Below are positions 21,535 through 31,546 of a stretch of DNA of 64,000 nucleotides, in pieces (the stretch's first letter is position 1; each line of letters starts with the position of its first letter). Source of the DNA: Salminus brasiliensis. Taxonomy: Eukaryota; Chordata; Actinopteri; Characiformes; Bryconidae. A model generated the notes under the pieces. The model was not told the DNA's origin and did no database searches. It worked only from the letters and a program-made list of their open reading frames with translations. The stretch spans positions 31,971,873 to 32,035,872 of the forward strand of contig NC_132883.1 of the NCBI RefSeq assembly GCF_030463535.1, written 5' to 3'. Both the position numbers and the translations under genes were made by a program.

Positions 21535-23485
21535 AAACAAACAGTGCGGAAACTAGAGCGTAAATGGCGGACGACCAAACTAGAGGTGTTCAACTCTGCG
21601 TGGAAGGACAGCCTTAGTCAATATAGAAAGGCACTCATTAAAGCTCGCTCAGTGTATCTGGCCTCGCTGATCGAGAAAAAAAAAAACAATCCCAGAATTT
21701 TTTTTAATGAGATCTCTAAACTTACTAAAAGCCAGGCAGATACTCAACCCCAGATCCCAACATCTTTAACCAGTCACGTTTTTATGGACTATTTTAATAA
21801 TAAAATAGAAAATATTAGACAACAAATCCAACCCTGCTTATTAAATCAAACATGGCCGTCACCTGATGCAGTTGCTTTAGAACATAACTTAGTTGTAGAA
21901 CAAAGGCTGGAAGCCTTCTACCCACTTCCACAGCCTGAACTAGAAAAAATTATATCCTCAGCTAATTGTACAACATGTACACTCGACCCAATTCCCTCTA
22001 AATTGCTAAAAGAAATTCTCCCAATTATAATCGGACCTCTTTTAACAATTGTAAATTCATCCCTTAGCCTTGGGCATGTACCCCAAACCCTTAAAATAGC
22101 AGTTATAAAACCTTTAATCAAGAAACCAAATCTTGATCCTAGCGTATTATCTAATTATAGACCCATCTCAAACTTAACATTCGTATCTAAGATATTAGAA
22201 AAAGCTGTGGCCCAACAACTCTGCTTATACCTGAGTAAAAATTACATGTATGAGAAATTCCAGTCTGGATTTAGACTCAATCACAGCACAGAGACAGCCC
22301 TAGTGAAGATTACGAATGATCTCCTTCTTGCCTCTGATCAAGGCTACGTATCTTTATTAGTCCTACTAGACCTTAGTGCAGCCTTTGATACAATAGATCA
22401 TTCTATATTACTAGAAAGATTAGAGAAAATGGTTGGAATCACAGGGACAGCCCTATCATGGTTCCAATCATATCTAACGGGACGCTTTCAATTTGTAAAG
22501 ATAAAAGATTTATCTTCAAACTACGCAGAAGTAAGATATGGAGTTCCGCAAGGCTCAATTTTAGGACCGCTATTATTTACATTATACATGTTACCACTGG
22601 GCTCAGTTATAAGCAGACATGGCGTTAATTTCCATTTCTATGCAGATGACACACAGCTCTATATATCAGCCAAACCTGACGATAAATTTAGATTACAGAA
22701 AATGGAGGACTGTGTAAAGGATATAAAACTCTGGATAGCACATAACTTCCTTCTCCTCAACAGTGACAAAACCGAAGTTCTCCTTTTAGGTCCAAAAGAC
22801 TCAAAGAAATAAACTATCAGACTAAATGTTAGACTTGGCTGATTCTTCCATCATTCCTGGTTTAGCAGCTAAAAATCTTGGCGTCACATTCGACTCAGAT
22901 TTATCATTTGAGCAACATATAGCTAATATTAGTAGAACAGCCTTTATGCAGCTTAGGAACATCTCCAAACTAAGAAACTCCTTATCACTACAAGACGCAG
23001 AAAAGCTAGTACACGCTTTTATTACCTCAAGGCTAGATTATTGTAACGCACTACTGTCAGGTTGTTCCAGCAGGAACCTCAATAAACTTCAGCTGGTGCA
23101 AAATGCTGCAGCCAGGGTCCTTACTAAAACTAGAAAATTTGACCATATCAGTCCAGTTCTATCAGCACTTCATTGGCTCCCAGTTAAATTCCGTATCGAA
23201 TACAAAATTCTTCTATTAACATATAAGGCCCTACATGGCCTCGCTCCTGAGTACCTGCAGGATCTTATAGTATATTACGAACCATCAAGACTACTTAGAT
23301 CTCAGGGTGCTGGCCTCTTACTCGTTCCCAAAATTCAGAAAACCTCAGCAGGGGGAAGAGCCTTTTCTTATAAAGCCCCCCAGCTCTGGAATAACCTTCC
23401 AGATAATGTTCGGGACTCAGACACAGTCTCAATCTTTAAATCTAAGCTGAAAACTTATATGTTTAGTTTAGCTTTTGGTAATTAA
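21535..23485 (+). pseudogene. L2 ORF2, reverse transcriptase part
   Basis: The frame is open from the transposon edge to 22812. It contains CTLDPIPSKLLKEI, LSNYRPISNLTFVSKILEK, ETALVKITNDLL, VLLDLSAAFDTIDHSILLER (motif A), YGVPQGSILGPLLFTLYM and HFYADDTQLYI (YADD active site near 22640), then LNSDKTEVLLLG. A shift and a stop (22823-22825) interrupt before the thumb and C-terminal region resume (AKNLGVTFDSDLSFEQHI to TYMFSLAFGN, stop after 23485). Except for these lesions the RT domain is complete. The C-terminal block with ALHWLPVKFRIEYKI is typical of L2 and CR1. Confidence 0.85.
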
Positions 23486-24320
23486 TGTTTCTTAGATAAG
23501 GACTGCAGGTCCAGGGGTTCGCGGACCCAGGCAATTGTAGTACACTGAGATGCTGGAGCTGTCGTCTCGCTGCTTACACGCGATCACTCAGGTTTGTTGA
23601 CGGTGGAGCAGATAGATGCTGGTGTTCTCAGGGTACGCCCATGTCCGTGTTACCTTCTGGCTCTCTCCTTTTAATTATGCTGTGATAATCACACCTGCCG
23701 GAGTCGTCAGACACACCCAGATGCTGATTCTCAACATTCTCTGCACTCCATAAAATTTCTCTTAGAACTAACTTTTCTCTCTTTACCTTCTTCGAGTAAA
23801 TGGCCACCCAGCCCGACCTGCAGGAAGATTGCCCGCTGAGGTCCCCTCTACCTGCATCTAATCATCTGCCACCTACCAGTCCGGCCAGCGGGTCCCCCCC
23901 AACCCGCCACCACCCATGGCTCACCCGCCTGCCGCTGCTGCCTGTTTGGTGGCCGTGCTGAAACCTAGATGGACTCGTGCCTGTCTGACACTATTAATAT
24001 CACCACTATAAACTTTCTGTTGTATCTGCTTTGGTAATTTTTATCATTAATGTTTAAAATAGTCTGGCCAGAGGAGGATGGGTCCCCCTTGTGAGTCTTG
24101 GTTCCTCCCAAGGTTTCTTCCTCCAGCTCTGAGGGAGTTTTTCCTTGCCACTGTCGCCGTTGGCTTGCTCACGGGGGTCTTTGACCCTTCATGTTATTCC
24201 TTCTTTCTTCTCTGTCTCTGTCCTTTATTAAGTACTAATTATGTAAAGCTGCTTTGTGACGACAACAGTTGTAAAAAGCGCTATACAAATAAATTTGACT
24301 TGGCTTGACTTGACTTGACC
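23486..24320 (+). other. L2 3' UTR and tail
   Basis: This non-coding region contains the blocks also found in the deleted L2 (6716-7228) and, on the minus strand, at 29184-29316 and 47190-47660. It ends in repeats of TTGACTTGAC, the template end recognised by the L2 reverse transcriptase in this family. The open frame at 24078-24308 is a chance product of the conserved tail. Confidence 0.85.
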
Positions 24321-24697
24321 GATTGGACATTGGTCTAGAACCATGCCATGTTCCAGCATCAATCCATGTCCTCACAGAGACTAGCTCTAACTCAGACGCA
24401 AGCAAGAGGTTCTCTAATCAGAAGAAACAGTGTCATTACTGTCATCAAATTGGTCACTTTTCTAGAGTATGTCACAAAAAGCGGGCAGATAGCCACAATA
24501 TGGGTGCAAGGTTGAGAGACAACCTAGTGGGAAATTCTTCTGGGGGGTTTTCACAGGGAAGCCCAGCAGGGATTTCACAAGAGCAATTGTCTTTGACGTT
24601 AAGGACCTTGCAGGGAGTCACAGAGCAGTTGTTTCTGATATTCAATGGAATACAGAGAGTCATAGGGACATCAACAGTTCCTCCTGCTGTGGTTTAA
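24321..24697 (+). pseudogene. retroviral gag: nucleocapsid zinc knuckle
   Basis: After the L2 tail the gag frame resumes (DIGLEPCHVPASIHVLTETS) and reaches one CCHC zinc knuckle, CHYCHQIGHFSRVCHKK (C-x2-C-x4-H-x4-C, about 24435-24480), with all four ligands kept. A Gly/Ser/Gln-rich tail follows, ending at a stop at 24695. Nucleocapsid knuckles bind genomic RNA. This confirms that the L2 lies within gag. Confidence 0.8.
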
Positions 24698-26025
24698 ACT
24701 AAACTGTCCACAGAATTGAACACACCATACTTACTGTAGCATGTTAATGACACCCAAGTAGTGTGAATGAGAAATATACATATCAAATGCATGAATGCAT
24801 GTATTGATTTTTTTTTATTTATTTTTATTTTTTTTATTGACATAAGGTCAGTCCTGATGCAGTTCAGTTGTGTTGTGCTGGTGTACATATTCTGGACAAT
24901 TTGTTACCCAGGGTTCTAGAGGAATTGTGCCTTGTAGAGAAGCTGCAGTTATCGCAATGTCACTGCCAAGCACAGTGTACTAATTGCCAAGCTTTCTTAG
25001 GCCTTGTAAGTAATGCTACATTTTTAAAAACCACTATACGATCTGCTTAAAGATAACCCTGGGCAACATGGCCCTATTGTAGATTTAGAGTGAACACTAG
25101 AGTGAACCACTGATCTGTGGAATAATAGATATGGCTAAATAATGGTGTGAAAATTTCTCCAGATGATGTGACACTAGCATCACACTACCTGGTTACACTA
25201 GTGTTGCAGATTGGTTTCAGAACTAACAAGATTAGTTGGCTAAAACTGTGCTACTTGCTGAAAGGTCAATGGATCTTGGTGAGGAAACATGATGAACAGT
25301 CCTTAGAATCTAGATGGGGTGGCCCACTTCAGGTTCTGCTAATCACTGAGTCAGCAGTGAAATGTTTTCTACTGTAAGGTTGTACCTGCTCATCAGAGCT
25401 AAATAATAGGGTCAGTAAAGAGAAGAGGTGGGTAATGCACAGAGCCTCAGGGAAGAACTATGGTTTTTATGCCATAGGGGCCAACCCTTCGGTGAAGACT
25501 TTCAACACACTATGCATTACCATAGCAGCCTCCTCTGAGGGACAGATAGTGGGGATGAGCAGGTAAACTAATGCTGAAAAATTCCCAACAACAATGAACA
25601 GTTTACTGCGCAATGTTACTTCTGTGTTACAGATCAGTTGGAGCCAGACAGTGCTCCTGTTCATTGAGAATGGCAAGAATAGTTTACACATTGCACCCAA
25701 GCTTCAGACTCAAAGAACCAACTGACCACTGGACTACTTGGATGATCTACCATCGGCTGATGTTCACAAACATAACTTGGACACACACTGTGACTGCTCA
25801 CAGACACAGAAGAAAACTCTCTATGGTATTTTTCAGGAAGTTGCAGCCATGAACAACTTCAATGTGACATTCTTTAGCATAATAATATAGAAATAGGCAC
25901 TGCCCTGTTTTTGTATAGTTATTGCCTTTTATTTTGTTTTCGACTTCTTGATGTACATATGTTTTGTACTTAGTAGTCTTAATATTGTTTTGTGATTCTC
26001 CATAAGGGAGAATCAAAGGGGGAAT
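24698..26025 (+). pseudogene. degraded retroviral interior with integrase C-terminal remnant
   Basis: No long frame remains. At about 25230-25375 the translation WLKLCYLLKGQWILVRKHDE followed by SLESRWGGPLQVLLITESAV matches the SH3-like C-terminal domain of gamma-type retroviral integrases. Protease, RT, RNase H and the integrase core are missing between gag and this point, so several kilobases have been lost. From 25380 to 26010 the order suggests degraded env, but I cannot recognise specific env motifs. Confidence 0.6.
26011..26025 (+). promoter_or_regulatory. polypurine tract
   Basis: The purine run AATCAAAGGGGGAAT lies immediately before the TG of the 3' LTR. This is where plus-strand DNA synthesis is primed in retroviruses. 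Confidence 0.8.
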
Positions 26026-26473
26026 TGAGAGAAAATATGGCCCTTTCTAACATTACTTTCAGGTGGTTTCAACTTGTTATCAAATGGTTATCTTAATCCT
26101 TTGTCTCAACTTTTGTTACCCTTTGTCTGCCGGCCTAAAGTGGTCACTCTCTCTCTTTGTATACCATCAACCCCCCTCAACTTCACCCACCTCCTACCCA
26201 TCTTTAAACTGATAACTATCACCCCCTACTGTTGATACTCCAAGTGACCTATCCTTCATCCCCCTCCTACCCCTCCTTAAACTCCTCATCATCAACCTTT
26301 CTCCTCCCACAATTTCCAATGTATATAAGGCCCTCTCAAAATACCCCTAATCAGACTGGGTTGACCGTGACCGATCGAGTTGTACATCTCTGTGTGTATC
26401 AATAAACTCATCAACACTGAAGATCCAGTCTCCTGACTCCTGAATCTGTCTCCTAGACGCCGGATTTCTAACA
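26026..26473 (+). repeat. retroviral 3' LTR
   Basis: Same organisation as the 5' copy: TGAGAGAAAATATGG start, TATA box, AATAAA, TTTCTAACA end, followed by the ATAG duplication. It carries a 3-bp gtt insertion near 26074 and an insertion of about 7 bp near 26437 relative to the 5' LTR, plus scattered substitutions. Confidence 0.9.
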
Positions 26474-28321
26474 ATAGTGACATTGAAAGTGTGCTTAAAG
26501 TTAACGGTGGTTTATGCACTCCTTTTACGGTTCATAGAGGTATGCAGCAGGGCTGTGCTCTGTCTGGTATGTTCTATGCCCTGTCCATTGAGCCTCTGCT
26601 GTGCCAGCTGAGACAGAGGATTGCTGGCCTGGTCATCCCAACCTGCGGTACACCTGTGTGTGTCTCTGCGTATGCGGATGACCTGGTGGTGCTAATCAGC
26701 TCACAGAGAGATGTGGACATTTTAGTGGATGTTTTACATGTGAAGTGAATTGGGCTAAGTGCGAGGCTGTGTTAGTTGGGGATTGGACTGGTGGGGGACC
26801 TACACTGCCTGGACTGTCATGGAGGAAGGGTGGGTACGACAAAACTGGGAGCACACTGTTGAAAAGGTGTAGGGGCCGTCTCAACAGGTGGAACTGGCTA
26901 GTCCCTCAGTTGTCTTATCGGGGACGAGTGCTCATTATCAATAACCTTACTGCTTCTCTTCTGTGGCATAAACTGGCTTGTGTAGATCCCCCACCGAATC
27001 TTCTTGCAGACCTTCAGGCGGTGCTTGTGGACTTTTTTGGGGACAGGTTGCATTGGTTACCGCAGGCTGTCCTTTTTTGCCTAAGGAAGAAGGAGGACAG
27101 GGGCTGGTTCACTTGGCCAGCAAAACCGCTGCCTTCCGCCTCCAGTTCATTCAGGGACTCCTTAGTGGCCCTAAGGACTTGGTGTGGAGAGCGGTGGCAT
27201 GCGGGATTTTACAGACTGTGGGGGGCTTGGGAATGGACAGAACTTTGTTTTTAATGGACACAAAAGCACTGGACTATGCTCACTTGCCCGTGTTCTATCG
27301 TGGACTTTTTAAAGTTTGGAGTTTTTTTGGCCCGACCAGACTGGACATCTCTCTACATTGGCTTTTGGAGGAACCGGTTGTCTATGGGTCTAGGCTGGAC
27401 ATTGCAGGCACAGCTTCTCCTGCGCTGGTCCGGGTGCTTGTTTCTTCAAACATTGTGAAGCTCCGTCAGCTGGTGGACGTCGATGGACCTGGTTTGGACG
27501 GTGTGGAAGACCTGGCAGTGCGTTTGGGGGGTGTGTAAAGGTTTTTAATAAAAAGCGACTGGACGACAGACCCGATACGCCAAGGCGGGCTGCTCTAGGT
27601 CTTGGTGATTAAGTTCACCCGGAATGGAGAGCACTGTATAAACCACCGTTAGCTAAGAGAGTGGCGGACCTCCAGTGGAGGGTTTTACACGGTATTGTCT
27701 CCGTCAACTCTTATCTGTGTTTTAAATCCTGAGGTCATGCAATACTGTCCTTTCTGTCCTCAGAGGGAGACAGTGTTTCACGCTTTTATGCACTGTTTTG
27801 GGTGCGTCCCTGGTTTGCTGTTTGACGCACCATTTTTACGTCTCTTAACGTGACTTTTACACCTCAGACTTTTATCCTAGGTTTTAGGTATGTTCGGAGA
27901 GAGCGGTCCAAGTGTCAGCTGATAAATTTTCTAAGGCTAAACTGGCAGTGTACATCAGCCGCAAAAAACGCGTGGCACAGTCAGCTGACTATGATGCTGT
28001 CTGGACCCTCTCCGGATTGGTGAAATCCAGGGTTAGATTTTAATTATTATAAGTGTATATCTGATTTGGAGACTTTTAAAGTAGTGTGGTGCTGTGGGGA
28101 GGAGGTGTGCTGGCTGTCGGATGGGGAGCTCTGTTTTATGCCTGATTTTTATTGATGGAAATCAGCGTTTATTTTATTGTTTATTTAATTATTTATTGCT
28201 TTTGTTTAATCTTCTTTGTTTATTGTTCATTTTAAAATGATTGTTGGTTTATGTGCTGTTTGATGGCTGGGATGGCCTGCAGTGACATGATGTAGCGCCC
28301 AAATAAAGTGATGTTAAAAGT
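26474..28321 (+). pseudogene. Tx1 A ORF2: rest of reverse transcriptase, C-terminus and 3' UTR
   Basis: It resumes with SDIESVLKVNGGLCTPFTVH, then RGMQQGCALSGMFYALSIEP and VSAYADDLVVLI (YADD, about 26668). A frameshift follows at about 26745. The C-terminal region (LDISLHWLLEEPVVYGSRLD, about 27340) is present in other frames, but about 235 bp found in Tx1 C between 40270 and 40505 is deleted near 27535. A cysteine-bearing block YCPFCPQRETVFHAFMHCF (about 27745) matches the C-terminal zinc-like motif of this family. The 3' UTR ends with AATAAA shortly before the TC run. Confidence 0.8.
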
Positions 28322-28341
28322 CGCTCTCTCTCTCTCTCTCT
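28322..28341. repeat. (TC)n junction between Tx1 A and Tx1 B
   Basis: About 20 bp of pure CT/TC separates the last bases of Tx1 A (gatgttaaaagtcg) from the first bases of Tx1 B (gagcggaagtgagtgtgtg). It is the shared target site of two head-to-tail elements. Confidence 0.85.
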
Positions 28342-28541
28342 GAGCGGAAGTGAGTGTGTGAGTAAGTGGAGGGCGTGTTGTGTGTGAGAGCATTCCTGTT
28401 TGAGTGAGTTTTCTCTGACTCTCTCTTTTCTCTGCTGGTTGTTGATTTATGAAACAGATTCATTATTATTGGTGAAGGTGTGTAGCTATAGTTGGGTATT
28501 TGGCTGTCTTTTCGCCGGTTACCGGCGTTTTGCCGGACGCC

Positions 28542-29965
28542 ATGGGGGCAGCGGTGGGAAAAACTCAGTATGAGCAGCTCACTTGGAGGCACGCAATTAA
28601 ACTCGCACCTGAGCTGAGGTGCTCTGTGGAGGACTGTGTGCTGGCTATGGGAAAGGTGGTGGAGTGCAGCAGTGTGCTGGCTGCTGCCAGGATGAATAAG
28701 GCAGTTGTGATCTTTCTGGACAGCGTTGAGAAAGCGAACACTGTAGTTCAGACCGGCATCGTGATTCAGGGAACTCTGACGCCGGTCATGGCCCTCGATC
28801 ATCCCGCTAAAAAGGTTATTTTATCGAACGTCCCGCCCTTCAATACTGACGAGGTGTTAATCACAGAACTGTCTCGTTTTGGTCAGGTCATGTCCCCTGT
28901 GAAAATGATCCATTTCGGTGGTAAAACTCAATGTAAACTTCAAGGTCACCTTGAAGACGGTTTCGATGGTTTTGACTACATGGTTTATGCTACCACTGAT
29001 CACATGAAATGTTTTGGGTGTGGACAGGAGGGCCATTTAAGACGTTCGTGCCCTTTTGAGGTGGGTGAAGGTACGTCGAGAGCTACGAGCTCTTCAGCTA
29101 CTGAGGGTGGAGGACACCCCGCTGGTATAGGTGCAGGGGTGGTGCCTGAACCTGCTGTGGCTTGGAGGTCTAGAGGGGACACTGAGTCAAGTCAAGTGAG
29201 ATTTATTTGTATAGCGCTTTTTACAACTGTTGTCATCACAAAGCAGCTTTACATAAATAGTGATTAATAAAAGACAGAGACAAAGAAGAAAGAAGAAAAT
29301 AATGTAAGACATGATGGAGACATGAGTCTGGTGGTGCTCAACCTAGGGCTGGTGCCACAGAGGGGACTGCTAAGTTAGTGAGTCAGGTGCAGGCTGAGCC
29401 CGGGGGTGCAGTAGCTGGGCCTGTTGGCGACGTTAGCACCTTTAGTCCGGTGAGTTCTGGCTCAAAACCTGACCCTACTGACACTGTGGGTGCTGCTGGT
29501 GGAGGGAGAGGGTATGGACACTGAGGCTGTAGCTGAAGAAACACTGTTTAGAGTGCCAGGAAAAAGGAAAATGAAGCGGGCTAGAACTGGGCAAAGGTCT
29601 GGGAGGACACAGAGAGCTCCCAGGGGTGAGAAACACAAAGAAGCACTAGGTGAAGACTCTGGTACTTTGGAGGACTCTGACATGTCATATATGTCGATAT
29701 GTCAGAGTTAGCAAGTCAGCCAAATTCCTGTGATTCTTACACCTTTGGGAAGATCAGACTGTTCCTCAGCAAGACAAAAAATGTGAAGGGTGTCATGGTG
29801 GACGATTACTTTCCCGACCGAAAGTTGTTTATACAATCAGTCCGTGCATTAATGAGGAACAAAGGTGAGGAGCAGTTCACTCTGCAGGAAGTTTACAGGC
29901 TGAAAAAACTGTTACTAAAGTTGAAATTGGAGCTCAACGATGATGATGGCTTTGAGACATCCTAG
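28542..29965 (+). pseudogene. Tx1 B ORF1 with intact CCHC knuckle
   Basis: The ATG at 28542 (MGAAVGKTQYEQLTWRHAIK) opens a frame that stays clear for about 210 codons. It includes an RRM-like region (KKVILSNVPPFNTDEVLITE) and a complete CCHC knuckle, CFGCGQEGHLRRSC (29010-29051). The L2 tail inserted at 29184 breaks the frame. Beyond it come the basic block FRVPGKRKMKRARTGQRSGR (about 29550), a shift near 29700, and the C-terminal part GKIRLFLSKTKNVKGVMVDD ending at a stop after 29965. It is the RNA-binding protein of the element. Confidence 0.8.
29184..29316 (-). mobile_element. L2 3'-end fragment inserted in Tx1 B ORF1
   Basis: On the minus strand this is the last 130 bp of an L2: 'tttgtatagcgctttttacaac' read in reverse, with the tail gactcaagtcaagt at its outer end. 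TGAGTC occurs on both sides (left near 29184, right near 29322), consistent with a target duplication of at least 6 bp. It is a strongly 5'-truncated insertion, as is common for LINEs. Confidence 0.75.
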
Positions 29966-30021
29966 CTTTATGTTTCTCACCCTGTTGTGTCTCCTGCCTT
30001 AGCATTTACTATCTGTTCCTC

Positions 30022-30510
30022 AAGAGTAACATAAGAGTGGGATCTTTAAACCTAAATAGGGCACAAGATTGGAAAAAAAGAGCAATGATCTATGATTTAA
30101 TGAAGAGAAAGAGTCTTGACATCTTGTATCTTCAGGAAACACACAGAATGGGACAGGGAGGTGGCTATTATGTTTGCCAAAAACTTTCTTCCAATGTCCT
30201 TTGCGGTGGAGCAGGTGGTGCAGGGAAGGTGCTTGTTGGTTTGTGCCAAATATGAGAGTTTTAGACAGTTTAGACAGGGTTCTTTTCTTGAATAGTGTTA
30301 ATATGGCTCTGCAGAACCTTTGTTCTGAGGACTTTCTGTTTTTGGGAGGGGATTTTAATTGCACTGAGGATGATGCACTGGATAGGAACCATACAGAACC
30401 TCATGCTGCATCTCAGCGTGTTTTACGGGAGTCCTTAAGAAGCAACAGTTTCTCAGATCATAGCTTGGTTCTGTGTTCTGTTTTTATTGCGAACATTAAA
30501 CCCAAGAGTG
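30022..30510 (+). pseudogene. Tx1 B ORF2, endonuclease remnants
   Basis: The N-terminal endonuclease reads IRVGSLNLNRAQDWKKRAMI and LDILYLQETHRMGQ (catalytic Glu). The middle is scrambled or deleted, then FLFLGGDFNCTEDDALDRNH (about 30335) and SFSDHSLVLC (about 30450) follow. The retroviral LTR starts at 30511. Compared with Tx1 A, more than 100 codons are missing between these blocks. Confidence 0.75.
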
Positions 30511-31125
30511 TGTCAGCACTCTCTAATTCCCCCAATTAGCTTATAAGCATTTAGAAATGGTGCATAAAAGAATCCAGCTCCGTAGTCAATAGAAAGGCAG
30601 AGTACAACCTTTATTTCTACATAAAGTGTACAAAGTAAGGTGAAGACTAAGGCACTACATGTAATGCGTTAGCCTGAGACAGCCAGCACTTTCCCAAAGC
30701 AGTCTGAATAGCATGGCTCTGCCTGTGTCTTATTTACCTTCCTTATCATGATGCGGTCACCCCTACGCATATTTTTTTGTCATAATGTGTTTCGGTTGGA
30801 CCCGCTTATGTCCAGGTCAAAAGCCCCTTACTCATTAACCAAGGTACTTTTGCATCCGCTTATGTTAAAAGTCTTTCTCTCTTTTTTTAAAAGACACCTG
30901 GCAGGCCATTTGTGCTGACTCTTGCAGTACTGGGAAATTTGGATGCTTTCCAAACGGTTCACCTCTAATTCACCCCTACCGAGCCCTGCCTTATTTCTCA
31001 AGGGCTTTTACACCAGTCTGGGTGTGAAGCAAGCTGGCTGTGTCATGCTAAGGTCATGGTGGCACAATACATACACTGAACATGTTAAATGCAGATAACC
31101 TATTTTTAAATGCAGATTACCATCA
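30511..31125 (-). repeat. retroviral 3' LTR
   Basis: On the minus strand it starts TGATGGTAATC and ends GCTGACA. An AATAAA (30615-30610 on the minus strand) lies about 100 bp from its end. It is about 80 bp shorter than the solo LTR at 1667-2357 because of indels. Its outer neighbour is Tx1 B sequence, so the target duplication cannot be checked without the lost 5' LTR. Confidence 0.85.
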
Positions 31126-31140
31126 TTTCCCCCCTTTTGT
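31126..31140 (-). promoter_or_regulatory. polypurine tract
   Basis: On the minus strand ACAAAAGGGGGGAAA directly precedes the TG of the LTR, as expected for the plus-strand primer of a retrovirus. It fixes the orientation of the provirus. Confidence 0.8.
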
Positions 31141-31546
31141 AACTTTATCTTACGAACAATGCATCAGGGTAATTATATCAGCACATGTGAGTAGAGTAAC
31201 ATAGTGTCATATGGTATATGATAAGCATACAGTCATTATTGGAAGAACACAGGTGGATACATAATAATTTAAATTTAAACAAAATTGAAAATATATAAAA
31301 AAAAAATGATATCTGCTTAAGCTTATTCACCCCCAGTTCATAGCGTCCTGGAGAGGTCCCTTGCTCATGGCTTGTCTAGTTTCCTACTAATATGTTGCCG
31401 TAACTTATCAATACTTGAGTCAATATAATGGAAAAAGACTACATAATTGAAATCGTGAGTATACAATTTAAAACTTGATTATATCATTTTCCCCTAGGAA
31501 CTACCATACTATGAACCATAAACTATAAGCGTATGGTGAGGGGAAA

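Larger units (their letters stand above)
16957..24320 (+). mobile_element. full-length L2-clade LINE inside the retroviral gag
   Basis: The 5' end has three near-perfect copies of a 20-bp unit starting aaatcctcacacc and ending gctaacg (about 16975-17035). ORF1 with an esterase-like domain and ORF2 with endonuclease and RT follow, then a 3' UTR with the conserved 'agggagtttttccttgccac' and 'gttgtaaaaagcgctatac' blocks and a tail of TTGACTTGACTTGACC. Length without the inserted DNA transposon is about 5.1 kb. The element carries scattered stops and shifts. An esterase in ORF1 and this 3' tail type are known for the CR1/L2 group. Confidence 0.9.
14826..26473 (+). mobile_element. endogenous retrovirus with both LTRs, pol and env mostly lost
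   Basis: A provirus with a 438-bp 5' LTR and 448-bp 3' LTR, both TG...CA, flanked by a 4-bp ATAG duplication (14822-14825 and 26474-26477). Removing it restores the Tx1 reading 'gttttgtATAGtgacattg', the form seen intact in Tx1 C at 39205. Inside are a primer-binding site, a gag region with a capsid-like part and zinc knuckle, a small integrase C-terminal remnant and a polypurine tract. Protease, RT, RNase H, most of integrase and env are gone. A 7.4-kb L2 LINE is inserted between capsid and nucleocapsid. The LTRs differ by roughly eight substitutions and two indels by eye, so the insertion is not very recent. Confidence 0.9.
8194..28321 (+). mobile_element. Tx1-clade (L1 group) LINE 'A', split by two insertions
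   Basis: Three segments in one orientation make up this element: 8194-8564, 11975-14825 and 26474-28321, about 5.1 kb once insertions are removed. It is probably full length apart from internal deletions. It begins directly after a (TC)n run and ends, after AATAAA near 28301, directly before another (TC)n run. ORF1 has a gag-like CCHC region; ORF2 has an AP-type endonuclease followed by a reverse transcriptase. Tx1-clade LINEs often insert at fixed sequences, and the Kibi and Koshi families are known to use TC repeats. The frames carry many stops and shifts, so this copy is dead. Confidence 0.85.

Noticed and set aside
25395..26000. Env gene of the first provirus
   Set aside because: Expected by position, but no furin site, CX6CC motif or membrane anchor could be read.
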